Assembly (NCBI GenBank): GCA_014773175.1
Contig: VXCM01001260.1
Location: 1 to 64,000 of the forward strand
Origin: Lucifuga dentata
Taxonomy: Eukaryota; Chordata; Actinopteri; Ophidiiformes; Bythitidae
Reading direction: 5' to 3'
DNA: 64,000 bases
A program made the translations under genes and the position numbers. How positions within the stretch are numbered: position 1 is the stretch's first letter; each line of letters begins with the position of its first letter. This document shows, in pieces, positions 13,201 through 27,566 of the stretch. The notes under the pieces were generated by a model. That model searched no databases. It was not told where the DNA came from and saw only the letters and a program-made list of their open reading frames with translations.

Positions 13201-14769
13201 AAATAATGATAATCTAGTCAATATTTACTGTGATATTACAGTGAACGTAGCGTGTGACCCACTTTAGACTTTCACATCTGAAAGGGATAAACCCTTTGAT
13301 AATTCTTTGCAGACACTATTTGACAGGCAGTTTTGGGTATTAAAATATGCTTCACCCTGTTTTTTTTCCCCTCCTGTCTTAGTTGTGTTGAAGATGCATT
13401 CGTGCTCGACGGCGAGACGTGCAGTTTGAGGCAAATGTGACTGAGTGATGTATCGTATAATCTTTCGGACATATCTCGAGGACGTTATTCCAGGAGAGGA
13501 TATGGGGTCTGCTTCATGAAACATTTATCTGGGAAGAGTAGCGTGGTGGTGGAGAGATAGAGTGACAGAGTGGCGGAGGTAAAGACGAGAGAATAACAAG
13601 GAAAGGGTTTGTGTGGCCATGTTTCTGCATGTCAGTCATCCCATCTCTATGTAAAGCCAACATGTACTTTGCTACTGCATCTCTAATTTACATTAAAAAT
13701 GAACTATCATGCAACCAGCAGACAAGTATATATATCAAGAGATGATGCAAACACACACACACACACAAACACACCGGTTGAACATGCTCTGGGAGCATAG
13801 ATAGACTTTAAGAGTGTGATAACTCCTAACACAAACACCTGAGGCGGCGCTCCAACACAAAGCTTATACTACAGCGTACAACATGAGCATCTCTGAATCC
13901 CTTATCAGTCATTGATTATGAACCTGTAAACTTATAAAAAGTAAAATCCTGTTCATTTCACCATATACACATGGATGTTAAATAAACATTAAGTATTTAC
14001 GATTACTATCGACATTTATCAGCAACCTATTGCGATACACTCATGTATGAGTGAAACAGATTAGCAAGTCCTGGAAACAACACAAATAAAATCACATTTT
14101 CACACGTGCCCTCACTAATTACCACATAAAAGTCAAAATATTAAAATAGTACTTTTTAAAAAAAAATTTGCTCTTTTAACAAGAAATCTCAGCAGCTGGT
14201 GGAGCATTTATGGTGATCAACAACCACATCAACCCCCTGCAGATGTATTCTGTATTTATTTGCATGCATACAACATGAAATTTATTTATGTACGAAATAA
14301 AGGTTCATTATTTTCAGATTTTTAAATTGATAGATTATCCAGATAGAAAGGTGGAAGTAAAGACAATTTGTGGTGTGTAATAATTTTTTTTTGTTTTTGT
14401 TTTTATCTCTTTCTAAAATCTTTCTGTATTTATATTGTTGGTGCTGAGAAGGAAACTCGACGACAAAATAGCTCTGTGATTGATTCCTAAAGTGCATCGC
14501 AAATAAACTTAACTATTGTTGGTACTGATCCAGCGGAGACTCAAACTCTGAAATAAATGACTGCGGGCAAAGGATCATGGGAAAGCTCGCTCATCTTGCC
14601 TGTGAGGCAGCGTGCGTTCCGCTCCCAGCGACTTGGGTTGTGCTGGGCTGCTGCAGCGTGGAAGCGCTGCAGCTTCAGACGCTGACACACACCAGAGCCT
14701 AGTGGGAGCCTGGTGGAGTGGCCTCTCTCAGACGGAGGAAAGCTGCTCCCACCCAGACAAGGTCACACT

Positions 14770-14890
14770 GGCCTCTTGTCATTATCCTCTAAACAGACAG
14801 GGGAATAGCATTCCTATCCAGGAGCCATTAGTGCCAGGCAGAGACCAATTACCAGCAGGCAAAGGGCAACAGTAAAGGGACATGAATGAA
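14770..14890. promoter_or_regulatory. Candidate conserved non-coding element
   Basis: Repeat-free, moderate GC, containing GGAATAGCATTCCTATCC, a TAAT core (CCATTAGTGCC) and CCAATTACC. This is a visual judgement without alignment. An open frame (14612-14875, plus) overlaps but has no domain. Confidence 0.3.
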
Positions 14891-15059
14891 GCCAGACGGG
14901 TCAAAGTGCTCATACATAGCAAAGGTCAGTTTTGTCATAATATCAGACAAGTTGTAAATACCTCCCCAGATAAATGCATGAGCAAGAAGGGTTAAATTAA
15001 GTACACATTTTCTTAGTGCAGTAAATGTCCATTAGGGTTCATTACTGCTGTAGAAAAGC

Positions 15060-15200
15060 ATTATTGTCATTATCTGAATTGTCTTCCTCTAATCTCTGTG
15101 CCAAAATCATTTGCATTTTCAATCTGTCATACGCTAATGAGATGAGGATAAATGGAGAACTTTATTACTGAGATAAACTTGATGTTCTCCCCTGTTTCAC
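15060..15200. promoter_or_regulatory. Candidate conserved non-coding element
   Basis: It contains an octamer-like ATTTGCAT, GCTAATGAGATGAGGATAAA and GATAA cores in non-repetitive sequence. Not verified by alignment. Confidence 0.3.
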
Positions 15201-15924
15201 AGAGCCATTGGGTTCAATTCAACAGCCCGAATCAAACAAAAACTTCAATCAGTTGGTGACATCACCGTCAATAGCACATTCCAGTCATTTCTGTTCTTCT
15301 TCAGGTTTTATTGAGATACAGAAAGTCATGCATAGCTACAATATGTATTTACAGTATGCAGCAGTTGCTGTTTACTCATGATGTGCACATTTCTTGCAAA
15401 GTAAAAGTAAAATTTCTGCTGTCTGGCAGATTTAATAATGTCAGCAGCACCATGTTGTCAGTGACATGTTGTGTTTCCTTCATGTTCCCTTACCAAAACA
15501 AAAAAAAAGAAAAAAAAAAAAGACATATTATGAACAGCAACCCTGCATACATGCACTGCTTACACACTTTTATACCCTAAAAGACATGACATGCAAGTTT
15601 AAACAAACCCTTCTGTTTGGAGCACAGGTCAGACAATCCAAATATTCATCCATTCCTGAGGGTTTACACTGAGAAAAAGCAAATAGATACATGGAATAAT
15701 CATCTCAGAAGTGGAACTAAATTGAATCCACCATTTTTATGTTGGTGGTAAATTTGCATCCCTCCCTTAGTGTTTAAAAGTAAAACAAGACATTTTCACA
15801 CACCTCCTCCCATACTACACTTTCCTGCCACACAGGGTGATCAGCTGGAGGAAATCAAGCCCCTCTCTAAATTTCCTCTCAACTGATTAAGATAAACTGC
15901 TTTTCAGCCATGGTTACCCCCCAA

Positions 15925-16075
15925 CCAATCAATTAAAGTAATCAATTAAAGGCCTGCCGGCTGAGCCTTTGGTAATTTAGGGTTGAATAAACACAGGCTG
16001 CTGATACTGATGATAAAGCTGTAACAAAACCGCGAGCATGAAAAGGGTTTGAAATATGTAATTACTGGGATTTGG
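15925..16075. promoter_or_regulatory. Candidate conserved non-coding element
   Basis: Two spaced ATCAATTAAAG motifs within 22 bp, then AATAAACA (forkhead-like) and CTGATGATAAAG. No repeat content. Not verified by alignment. Confidence 0.3.
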
Positions 16076-17274
16076 GTTAGTCTCAGTTGCATGATATCTA
16101 AGGAAAATTATGTTTAGATATTTATTCCTCTTTATACCCAGAGCAGTCCTGGATGTTTACCCCACACTACCAGAGATTCTGCCCTAGGACGTTAAATATT
16201 GAATAAAATCTTCAGTCAGGCCTTTCCAATTGGCTCTGGCTACTATTTGAAAAAAGTGCCAGTAGAATTCAAACATGGCACTGTGATCCAGCATGCCGTC
16301 CAGTGAAAACAAATCCTCAGAGGAGGGTGAAAGAGACTCTTTGGCCAGGCCCTGCCTCTTCACTCCTGGCTGCAGGTCCAAGAGGTGAGGAGGCTGACTG
16401 TATGTACTGCAGGGATCCTGAAAACCACATGGACTGAGTCACATAAATACGTCTTTGTTTATCTTCTGATTTTAAAAAAAGATGAATTATTACTAAGAGA
16501 CAGATTAAATTTGGGGCATAATAAATAAAAACCTAATATTTTATTGAATCTAAATTGTGAAAGAAAAATTAACAAAATGCAAAGTTAGTCTATTGTTCAA
16601 AAAAAAAAAAAAAAAAAATCCATGCTACATCAATCCTTCACTGGGAGTTTTTGGGGTTTTTAGTAACCTCATTTTACTTGCTGGTTGCTTAAAAAGAGCA
16701 AGCTGGTTTGAATCAGTTTGATCTTGTTGAGGTTTGGTATTGTAACTTTAAAGCCCACCCTTTTTTTCTGGCTTTGTGAGGTTTTCGTCTGTTGGGTTTT
16801 TACTAGAAAACGGGGACATTAAAAACAGGACAGAGTGATGGCTCTAAGTTTAAGATTTGTGTAACCCTCCTTGACAAAGTCACCATTTACACGTGTGCTG
16901 TCAGACGGAGGATCTGCCCACTGACTGCTACTAAAGTCAGCTTCATGTTGGGATGTGTGGCCCAGACATTTTGTGTAGATAATCTGCTCAGTACGCGTAT
17001 GTGGGTAAGCATATGTGTGTTAGTATCTATGGTAATAGTTTAGACTTTAAAAAGACATAGAAATAAAACCCAAATGGGTAAACTTAAGTCAAAAGGTAAC
17101 TTTGAAGCTACTAACAGTAATTTCTCTGGAGTGTAAAAATCTTTAGGAAAGAAAAGTTCTACCCTCAGTGAAGGTGTTAATATCAGTAATAGTGTATGTA
17201 TGGAATCTACACGGAGCATGGAGGAAAGTGCTATGCCTGTTCTGGCTCATTATCTAACAGCCACATAACATAAT

Positions 17275-17500
17275 TTAACATTTCCTTTGTGTTCAGGGAC
17301 ACCACAGCAATTAGCTAACAAGTGGGTCATCTGTTAACCAGGCCCATGCCTGAGAGAGAAAGAGAGAAGCCTCCAGGGCAACACTCAACAATTCTCCTTA
17401 ATAGAATGGCTACGAGAGTGAGTCCATTAGTAAACATTTAGGAAATCACTGAGACGGCAGGTCTCCACGGGTAATTATATTACTCATTATTTACAAGAAA
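17275..17500. promoter_or_regulatory. Candidate conserved non-coding element
   Basis: Repeat-poor stretch with CAATTAGC, an AACAATTCTC SOX-like core, CCATTAGTAAAC and GGTAATTATATTACTC. Not verified by alignment. Confidence 0.28.
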
Positions 17501-18561
17501 TACAGTCCACATGTTATTATTCTTCCTTTATCTTTTTCATTATGTTATTTTCTAACTTTGCTGTTCTGCTATTTGCAGATTTTGCTCTCATGCAGCTTGC
17601 ATCAGTGAGCCAGGAGGTCATAAAGATTTATTTGTTGCTGATGAATTGAAACCATAAGCTGACAGACAGTGTAACTGAAGCGGGGCCTTTGCCTTTACAA
17701 ATGACATAAATGATCAAATGCTGTTGATTTTCTAGAGATTGTAATTATGTGGTCATGCTCTATCCTGTTTTAGCAGAGCCCACCTCGGAGCCTAAAGGCC
17801 TGCTGATACTCTGCAACCAGCTGTGGACATCCTCCTTAAGAGCGACTCCATTCTGTCAGCTCCATAATATACACAAAGAGCAGGCTGCACTGTTGGATCT
17901 CCACAGGGACAATGATATGGACACCCCTTTGAAATAGTTTACTTCAAAATAAATACTTAATGCAGTGTGCTTTTTCCTGATGAAATAATTCATTGAACAC
18001 GCTAACATTTGTAACAGCTAAGCAGCACCTCACAACTGTGTTAGAGTAAGACTCAAGGTTGATCAATAGAGGCCTTAGGGGTTTTATTTTCTGTTCCTTG
18101 ATCAAGGCTGTCAGATTAGTATAGGTACAGTGTAAACAGGACTGCTCTCTGAGCATAGGCGGCGGCTCTGCAGCACAGGTTGGAGCATCGCGCCCTCATT
18201 AATATGATTAGGAAAACAGCCTTCGGGCAGTGAGGATGCAGAGCAGAGCTTGGCGGATAATGACAACAGTACAGCTGAACAATGGCTGAAGCTCACAGTG
18301 CGTTTCTTAGCCCTTCTTTTGTAAAACCACAGTTTAGCAGAATGCATGATAGTGCACAAAAAAGAAAGATAGTTGTGGGTGCACTGACAATGAGTAGGAG
18401 GGATTTTATAACATCAGAGATATATGTTTTTGATGACAGCCTGCAAAGATTAATAACTTCAGGGACTTAAAATGTGGAGATTTTGAAGTTTAGTAAATTC
18501 ATCTTTTAGTAAGATTGGCAACTGTTATTTTGTTCACTATATTGTTTGTCTTTCATCTCTC

Positions 18562-18563
<2 letters not shown>

Positions 18564-18604
<41 letters not shown>
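18564..18604. repeat. (TC)n microsatellite
   Basis: About 20 TC units. Confidence 0.95.
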
Positions 18605-18608
<4 letters not shown>

Positions 18609-21600
18609 TCATTCACTCTCACCAAGCCAGTCTTTTTCACACGATTTGCTCCAGTCTTACACACTGTGATGCCTCCATCATATCACTTTCAGAGTGTGAG
18701 ATGTGGAAATTAGATATATTTCTACCAGGAATATTTTAAACATACATTTTGATTTTCTTTTTTCTTCATTAGTTTTTGGAAATTAACAAATTTGCGTGGC
18801 ATGTTTTTAGAGCTGAGAAGATGAAATAAAGTGAAATGTGAGTGATAAAGTAATTGATTAGTGGTTGCAATGCTTTATTTCTCCTCAGATTTGCAGTCCA
18901 TTAAATTTGGAAATCATCAGAAAAGGTTTTTCTTTTTTTTTTTTTTTTTTTTCCCCCACAGTGGCTGTCATCTAATGAGTAATTATCAGTGGTTCAGTGG
19001 TCTGTGTGTCATAATCTAGAAAGGATAGTGACACTTCTAGTGATCCGTTCATCTTTTAGTGATGGTGACATCTCCCTCCCAGTTTTAGAAACAAGTTCTC
19101 ACTTTCTCAATCCAGCACAGACATGAGTGTTATTAGTACGTGTTTCACATTCAGCAAAATATGTGAAAGTGGAAGCAACATACAGTTTACTGCTTGACAT
19201 GGCAGAGTCCCCTTTTGGGGACAATAACCATGGTAAAGATAATCTTGTTGGTGAGAAATAATTCACTTTTAGGGGTAACATTTATATTAGATATTAAAGG
19301 TAATAGTAATGTTGGAATTTAAATGACACTACTAGCACTATCTATATTATGGTATATGACAATATACTAATTGTAGTTCTGTTTTTGCACTTACTTCATG
19401 GTGCTGTTTGGTAAAATCCTTCTAACTGCATGTTTTTGGTTTACTCATTTATTGCTAATTGACTTTGTCATTTACCGATATGTTCTTTGTGATTCTTGTG
19501 CTTATAAACCTTAAAAAAAAAACAAAAAATCTGGTTAAATCACACTTGTATAAGTGAAATATTTACACAACACCACAGAAATAACTACATATCTAAACCA
19601 ACACTGCAGTATTTTTATTTTTTTTTAATTTCTCGGTAACAGCATCTGCATTCTGCTCTGAACTGTAGCATCACTGGAAAAACAAATTAAACTATGATGT
19701 CATAGTGATGCCAAAGACAAAGTGGACATTAGACTTTATTCGTAATGTAATCTTATTAAGTCTTACTCATTTTATTTCTCAACATCATGTGTGCAAGTCA
19801 CACTTTCCACCTTAAAAGGCTCTCTGAGGAAGATGTTAATATAAAAAACGCAAAAATGCCTTGTTTTACAGAGGCAGCAATCTAAAACCCTGCTGCAGTA
19901 GCAGAATGTGTGTGCTGGTGGCTGAGCTGAGGCTTTTAGTTGTGTATCAAGTTCCACAGATAGCCAGTAGATGGTACTCTACTGTGGGGCTAAGCGGGAA
20001 AATGCCAGTTGAGTGTATGCTGGCTGATAAAAGGGATACAAGATTCTGAATGAAGTTAAATACCAGGACTACAAGGTTATAGCATAATGAATGTTTAAGG
20101 GGAAAAATGCTGCAACTTGTATAGAGATGTACAGATTTGTGTAGCTTCACACTATATATAATGGGTCTTAACAAGCAACATTAACATAAATTTAAAATGA
20201 GAGAGTTTATACAGAGAGAAGTGAAGGTGTACTGCTCTGTGCTTGTTCAGTGCTCTAATAACAGACACAGCAGATGGCACGTGGCTGGATCTCTGGCCCC
20301 GTCAGCACGAATGTTAGGTGGAGGTTACTTTGATGGGTGATGGAAAAGCCAGATTATTTCTGTCAAAAAGCAGACAACAATGCGACCTAGCGCTTTGTTT
20401 CCCCATTTTCAAAGGCATTTGTTCTTCGATAAGGTCCCGGAAACAGTTAGCGACAAGCTGGTAGGAACCTATGGAAAAGAATACACTTTCTATCAATTGT
20501 GTTTTCTTATCCCCCAGTGGCTTTTGCTGGGTGTGGGAATAGGCAGCGTTCTGGGCACTGCTGCTCTGAGATAGCATTCACAGAGCAGGCCACAAGAACA
20601 GGCTGCATTCAGCCTGCGGAACCAGGAGCCCCATGCTGAAGAAGTGCACACAGGGATGGACAATGTACACTATCTTTGGTTTAGACACAAAGAAGCAAGG
20701 AAAGATTTTATTGTAAGGTTTGGCAGTTCTCTCTCTCCNCTCCCCTCCCCTCCAGTTTGCTCACTCTCTTTATAGTTTCCTCTGGTTATCTGACTTCCTA
20801 ATTATAAATTCAGTAATAATATTTCACTACCTGTTCATACAATTTAAGAAAATATTATGTGCACATGCTAATTCATATCATTTAACATTTTCTGATTCGT
20901 TCACTACTTTGGTGACTGCACTCTCTCTCCGTCTCATGCCGTCACATTTACACAATTTTTGATTCTCGTTTTTTTTCCTCTCATGCTTCCACTTCAGTCC
21001 TCCTAGTGTCTAGTACAGAATTTGTTTCTTTTAAGTTTTAAAATGCACAGCCTGTGTTCTAAAATGCTGAACAAGCACTGAAATATTATTATTATTGATT
21101 ATGTAATTGATTCTAATTAATAATTAGTGTTTATACATGCTGAATCTCTCCAATGATTTGTGATCCATTCAGCAGTGCAGCTCATCAGATGATGTGAAGC
21201 ATTTTTAATAGAAGCTGGACCCACTGCTGCCACCCACAGAGACACCCATTGCATTTACCCATTGCATTGGGTAAATTAGTATTATGATTTTAAAGGATAA
21301 ATACCCATTCCACCTAATTAATCTGCCACATCACAGGGGGATGTGACACCATGAGACCAATAGATCAAGGATCACAGATCAAAGGCACCAGCACTGTTAA
21401 AAACCTACACAGTGGAAAAGGTTTCTTGTTTATTTCTATGTACAGATGGCCTGTGAACTAATGACTAAAGAATACAGCAATATCCACAAATTCAGTTATT
21501 AGCTGTTGACCAAAGAATATTGCAGCATTGGCCCATTAATACGTATGCGTAATTAGGTGTTTAGGTTTCAAAGCTGTGATTTTAAAGCTTGTTGAAAGTT

Positions 21601-24600
21601 TGGAAATGCAAGATTTTCTCATTACCTTAATGTATTCATGTGATTTAAAGTGTGCCTAGCATTAAACTGCTATTTGTAGTTCAACTAATCAATATGTAAA
21701 CTTGGAACTGATCAATATATTAACTAGAAATCCCTTCATTTAAGAGCTTTTTGGTGGTTCACAATCAAAGCTGATAAATTAGTTCTTAGGTCTGGCCTGT
21801 AGCTCAGGAGTGGAGCTGATGATCACAAGAATAGTAAGATTAAGAACTCAAAAGATCATCAGCTTTAGAGAGACAACTAACAGTTGCTTGTTTCATGAAT
21901 TAAACTAAAAAATCTCACTTTTGAGAAAAGCAAAAAGTCTCTGGTTTTCTCTGCCTTATTTAGAAATGTCATAAAGTTATAAAAATTCTTACATCTGCAT
22001 ATTGTGATTTGTGGTTTACTCCCACAGTAATTTTTATTTGATGCTGTGTTTTATTTCACCTCCATCACTTAATGTTTTTAAAGCAGAGAAAAGTCAATGA
22101 AATAATCATGGCTGAAACTAAAGAGGACTTAAAATCAGCATTGTGACTTTGCTGTGGCATCGTGCTGAGCTCTGCAAACATATTATGGCCAGTCCTCAGC
22201 CTCACATAAGACAAGGCATAAGGCTGCTCTCTCTCTTTATGTAACACACACTGGCTGTGCTTTAAAAATTTTCAGTGTTCTGCCAAGTTTACCACATATT
22301 CACTGTTTACTGATGGCTGCTACACGTGGTTTCTGCATATGCTCTCCTGCCCACTTAAATCATCTGTGCTCCCTGGGCTTTCTTTTGACATGTGCAGTGT
22401 TGGTGCTGCCTTTGCAGCCTTAAATTTTTCAAGCAAAGAAGAGGCATTTGTATGAAATTATAATGACCATTTCAGACATTTATATTTTCTCTGTCATCTC
22501 TCCTTCTCTTTCTCTGTCAACCACAATACCCTGACCAAACCACATCCATCCATTGTCGTTGTGTTTATTTGGTATACAATATTTGCTTTTGATATTTTTT
22601 GTTGTAGAGGATTAAGAAATGGTTGAATATTTATTTCTGATCCCAGACACCCCCCTATTCCTCACATTCCTCTGATTCATAATGACTTGCTAAGTAAAAA
22701 CTACAACACAGCCTCCAACAAAGCTAGGAACTGAACCTTCTCTCTGAGGACTCGCTCCCAGATGTCAGAGATCCTGGTTTGACCAGACTGACTGACTTGG
22801 CTTTCTTCAATAATTCATTCAACAGTGTCAAGTTCTTCATGAATATACTATTACATGGAAGATAATAAAAACGGCTGTATATATAGTATATTTTAAAATA
22901 AAACATTTGAAATATGTGATGCATTTTCAATATTCAACGTAGTCGTAGTATTGTGAGGAGAGGATTTTTTTAGGGGGGGATTTAAGTTGACTGCAATAAC
23001 TGATGCTTTTGTCGCAAACCAACATTCAAAACATTCTCCATAATTTATTGAAGTTACATTGTGAAAATACTCACTTCTGTCAGACTACATCAGTGTAAAT
23101 ATTGTACACACAGAATGTCTTTCAAAGAGGCACTATTTGTTTTGTCGCTGATCCTTTGTATAGGCACGCCTGCAGTCTCAGCAGAGTGTGGATGTCACAA
23201 AGCATTAGGAAGTATGAGATTCAGGATGTTCCATTTAATCTCCTTGACTTCCCCCTGTTAGCAGAGGAGCCAAGCAGCAGCCGAGGGAGCCCCAACATCC
23301 TGTAGAACAAAGCTGGCTGACATGCTCTTTGCCTGAGGGGCCTTCACTCACTCTCATAGGCTCATAGTCTGCAAGCGTGTAAAACAATGAGAAACCAGTC
23401 AGCTGACAGATACACTAAGCTGCAGTCACTTTGGATGACAACAATGCATGAGAGACACAGCAGCAACCGTGGTCTGGGACTCAATACAAACAGCTTTTCC
23501 ACTAGAGAAACAGCTGTATCAGCACTATATCAGCGATCAGTCAGGGCTTCTTAAGACAGGCTAGTGTAGTTTAGTGCCATGTTTTAATGCTGTAGACTGA
23601 TCAGGTTGTGCTTGGACAATATTTTGCCCAAAACAACAACAACAGCAACTTCTGGAAGAACTTGCAGCTCATATGTGATGTGCTCTGACTCAAGGTGAGG
23701 GCAGTGGTCACTCTGATTACCCAGAATGGTGCTGCGGCCTGAGGTTAAATAGGAGCAGCTGCCACCTCAGACAGCACGGTTAGTGATTCTCCTCAGCTCC
23801 ATCTGTGTGGACTCTTCTCAGACAGCTCGGTTCACTTTCTTCCCATGTAATGATATTCCATGGCAAGATGGCATGTTTGACTCTCGTGACTCCAAAGGGT
23901 ATAGAAATTATAATCAAGGGAGCTATTTAGATTGATCTGATTTGATGCTCAGCTGATGGAAATGCTCCGCTGTTCTGTCTCTGTGTCAAGTTGACCCTTT
24001 CCTGTTTATCACTAGCTTTAGAATCAGGTTACTGCCAAAGAAGTGATTGAGATGAGAGGCCACCCTGTGCACAGAAATGTGAACAATGAGTTATAGCAAA
24101 TGTCCAGGATCCAAGGATATGGATGTAAAATACAAGTCCAAGGATACAGATTTGATGTATCAGTTAAATAAAATAAAGACAAAATAGTAAACAAAAGGTT
24201 ACACAGAAATCCTGACAGACAGTATTTACACAGGAATCCACAACTGTGACCCACAAACTCCCATAGGTATTCAGGCAGCACCACCACGTCTCCCTCTGCA
24301 GGTAGAGAGGCCCACTCAGGAGGGTCATATAACTCAGCTTTTGGCTTTTCTGCTCGTACTTCTGTGTATCTCTGGGGTCCGTGAGCCTCTTCAGCATCCA
24401 CCACTTCTCTCATTAGCACATGCCAGGCTGCTAGTTGCTATGGCTGAATCCAGGGCATGTCAGGAGCCATGTCTAGGAGCCACTTCAAATGACAAGATGA
24501 GAATGAGGGCCAGGGGCTGGCATATGGTGCTGATTAGTAGTCAAGTTTACATCCATCCACAGAACATAATCAGACCTTCTCTCAGCATCCTGCCCACTGA

Positions 24601-26200
24601 ACATCATCTCACACACATCATTTCCATCAAGATGTCACAGTCCCTCTGAAAAGATATTATAATCCATTATTTTCTGCTTTTTCTTCAAAATGAAACAAGA
24701 AAGTTGTGCTTTTTAAACTGGGTCTGATGTGATTGATATGTGATATGTGTTTGATGATTTTCTTGTAAACAGGTCTTTTGGAATTAATGAAAATGAAAAG
24801 CAAGTTTGCAGGCTTGCCCTGAGGGACCCTGTCAAATGTTGATGGATTTCTGTGTGCACTGACAAGTAAAAAGTAATATCTTGAAAATAGGAAATCACAA
24901 AACTATTCTACATATTAATGAGTGATTTCAAACATTCTATGCTTGCACTGGATGCACCTCCCTGTCCACTGGGCACGGAGCACAACTCCCCTCAAACAAA
25001 ACTTTGGATGCCACAGTCAAAGCTGCAACATCTGGCTCCTTGTGTAGCACTTATTAGGATCAAATTAAGTAGAAATGAATGGGATGATACATGACAGGGT
25101 GCAGATGTTCAAAGCTGTGGTGTGAAAATCTGAGGGCAGAAAACAGCTTAATGAATTCTGCGTCTTACAGCGGGGGTGAGGCTTGGGGTTCACAGGTTAG
25201 AAAAAAAAGGCTAATTAAATTCAGAAGCAGTCACACAGGAAAATAAATGTTTGTTGCTTGTCACTTCTCTCATTTACCCGTGGCATGCTTTCAGACAATG
25301 TTATGATTTGTGGTTAATCAAGTAATACAGGAAAGTGTGAGTGGACTGCTCTTTTGTTATGCATGAACAGATGTGCAACATATGAACTGGTGTTTTTGTC
25401 CGTTGTGGTGCTTGACACATTAACTGTCACTCGAACTAGTCTGGCATCAGTGGTGCTGCTTTACCAGACAACTGTCAATAACATAATTAGCTGACAGCAT
25501 TTAAATCCACTCCTAGTTAGATTCTCCATAGTTAGGTTCAGTATAAATTCAATAGCTAAATTGTTTCACATTTACAGGTTTTTGTAACTATAGAAAAGGT
25601 TGTATAAATGTTTGTACTGGCTGAAAGATAAAGATACAACTATAATAATGTTCGGGCATAACTGTTTTATTTGTCATGAGAAAATGGTAGTTTTTAAACT
25701 TTATCCCACTCTGGAGCAAATTGTACCTATTGATAGTCTATCATGGGATAAATATACCTGTTTTTGTTTTTTGTTTTTTTTTCCAATAAAATTGGCGTAT
25801 TAACAAAAATATTTTTAAAATGCCCTATCTTGCAATGGTAGAAAATTGTTTTTAAAATTCCTGGTTCTACTCCTGGAGCAGCATCTGCACCAAAGCTTAA
25901 TGGGTTCTTCCTTGGGGGACCTCAGAACTTTTTGAATAACAAACAAACAAACCAACAGACTCAGGTAAAAACATAACCCCTTTGGTGGAGATAAACATTT
26001 TTATTTCAGAATTTGCTGACCATAAAACCTACTTTGCACATATCTATATACAGTACAATAATGCATGAATTACAGTAAAAAAAAAAAAAAAATCTTTGTT
26101 GCAGAAGGATCTTTGATAATTAGCATTGTTTATTAGAAAATTACCTTTTAAACACTGTTATATGTCATCTACAGTTATTATTACATAGAGACAGACACGC
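18605..26200. other. Intergenic, no gene recognised
   Basis: Nothing coding is supported. A minus-strand open frame at 24419-24024 (131 codons) is the longest here; its first 60 residues are charged and Pro-containing and the rest hydrophobic, with no domain I know. A single N lies at 20739 in a TC-rich run. Confidence 0.6.
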
Positions 26201-26205
26201 ATGCG

Positions 26206-26248
26206 CACACACACACACACACATACACACACATACATACACACACAG
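26206..26248. repeat. (CA)n microsatellite, interrupted
   Basis: CA run with ACATAC interruptions. A further TG-rich run lies at 26598-26652. Confidence 0.9.
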
Positions 26249-26984
26249 CAGGTTTCTTTAGAGCCACTAGACTTCAGCCAGAGAGGGAAAATTCAATTCG
26301 ACATAAATGATGTCATCACACATCTAAATGCTGGCTGTTGTGGCTAAATGACTCGATGGTTGCCTCATTGTTGAATCACATTTCTCTTAATTACATCCTT
26401 GAGATCTATTATTTTGAGTTTATTTTCCTGCCCTGGTGTGGCTGCTTCTCTTCTAAATCACTGATTCTCCCCTTCCTTGTTATTGTCTGCTCAGCCTGCA
26501 TTCTGAGCTCTAAAGCTAAACGGGGCCAAGTCTAATTTACACGTTTTCACCAGCGTAATGTTTAAGGGTGTTTTCCCTTGCTTACTACCCTGCAGATGTG
26601 TGTGTGTACATGTGCGTGTGTGCATGTGAGTGTGTGTGTGCTTGTGTGTGTAGAGGACAAGTTATGACACTCAGATTTAGGGTTAAACACACTATTCCAA
26701 AGCACAACATCCAATAATTGCCTCTCTGCCTTTGAAGTAAAGGAGATATTGGTTGGATTTATATACACAGTGCTGTGGTTACTCTTTTTATGAGAAACAA
26801 GTTTCTGTTTCTCATAAAAAAAACGTCTCAGCATTCACATTTTTTGCTGGGAAAATATTCAGTTTTCATTTTTACAAACTATTTTGATTTCCTGACTGTC
26901 TGTAATTAATATTAAACTCTCCTTTTACTGTTTCAACAAAAAAAAACAAAGGTTGTTGATTTTAAACCAGATATTTAGCCCATT

Positions 26985-27566
26985 TACACCTTGCATTAAA
27001 ATGCAATCTGTATTTAGACATGTTATCCAGATAAGAAAAAAATGCATGTAAATGCAAGGGGTAAATGCGCACAGAATGCATTGTGATGGGAATGCAAACT
27101 GATCTGCCTTGTGTTTGGATTTCAGTCAAAACTAGCCAGGTGTAAATGGAATCTGAGCTACACACATTTGTGAGATAAAATTCACCCACAAGTTGAAAAT
27201 ATCATTCTGCCTCATCTTCCTGCAAGCTGTTTTTAATAAAGTTATTTTGAATCAAGTTTTGCAACATGCTGTAAATGAGTGCACCTCACCAGGAAACTGC
27301 ACTCTGACATCCCACTCAAAAAAAACAAAAAACAAACAAAAAAACCCTCATTTATTTATTTTTAATTGGATAAAGCTCATCTATGGAGCAAGGAGGAACA
27401 CAGACTTTAATAGCATAAAAATTAGTCCTGAGATCCAATCACAATGCAGACAGAGTCTAGATTACAATAATTCTTTTTACTACAAGGTGTAAATGTATTT
27501 AAAGCAAATATTAGATGTCAGTATCCACGTAAGGTATCTGGATAAAAAGATTCCATTTTAATGCAA
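26985..27566. mobile_element. MITE-like non-autonomous element with inverted ends
   Basis: The left end has CTTGCATTAAAATGCAATCT and TTATCCAGATA. The right end (27533-27566) has TATCTGGATAA and CATTTTAATGCAAAG, the inverse in the same order. Both ends also carry TTTACACCT / AGGTGTAAAT near the element edge. The interior (27230-27290: TAATAAAGTTATTTTGAATC) recurs at 41.67 kb, showing that it is a dispersed family. No transposase is encoded. The superfamily is not assigned. Confidence 0.65.

Larger units (their letters stand above)
10270..18560. other. Intergenic, no gene; some regulatory-looking stretches
   Basis: No supported coding sequence. An AG repeat lies at 10664-10688. Stretches at 14780-14880, 15060-15200, 15925-16075 and 17275-17500 are free of simple repeats and rich in homeodomain, POU and SOX core motifs; they are listed separately. 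Confidence 0.6.

Noticed and set aside
24024..24419. 131-codon open frame on the minus strand with charged start and hydrophobic end
   Set aside because: Could be a mobile element fragment but I recognise no motif, so no gene is called.
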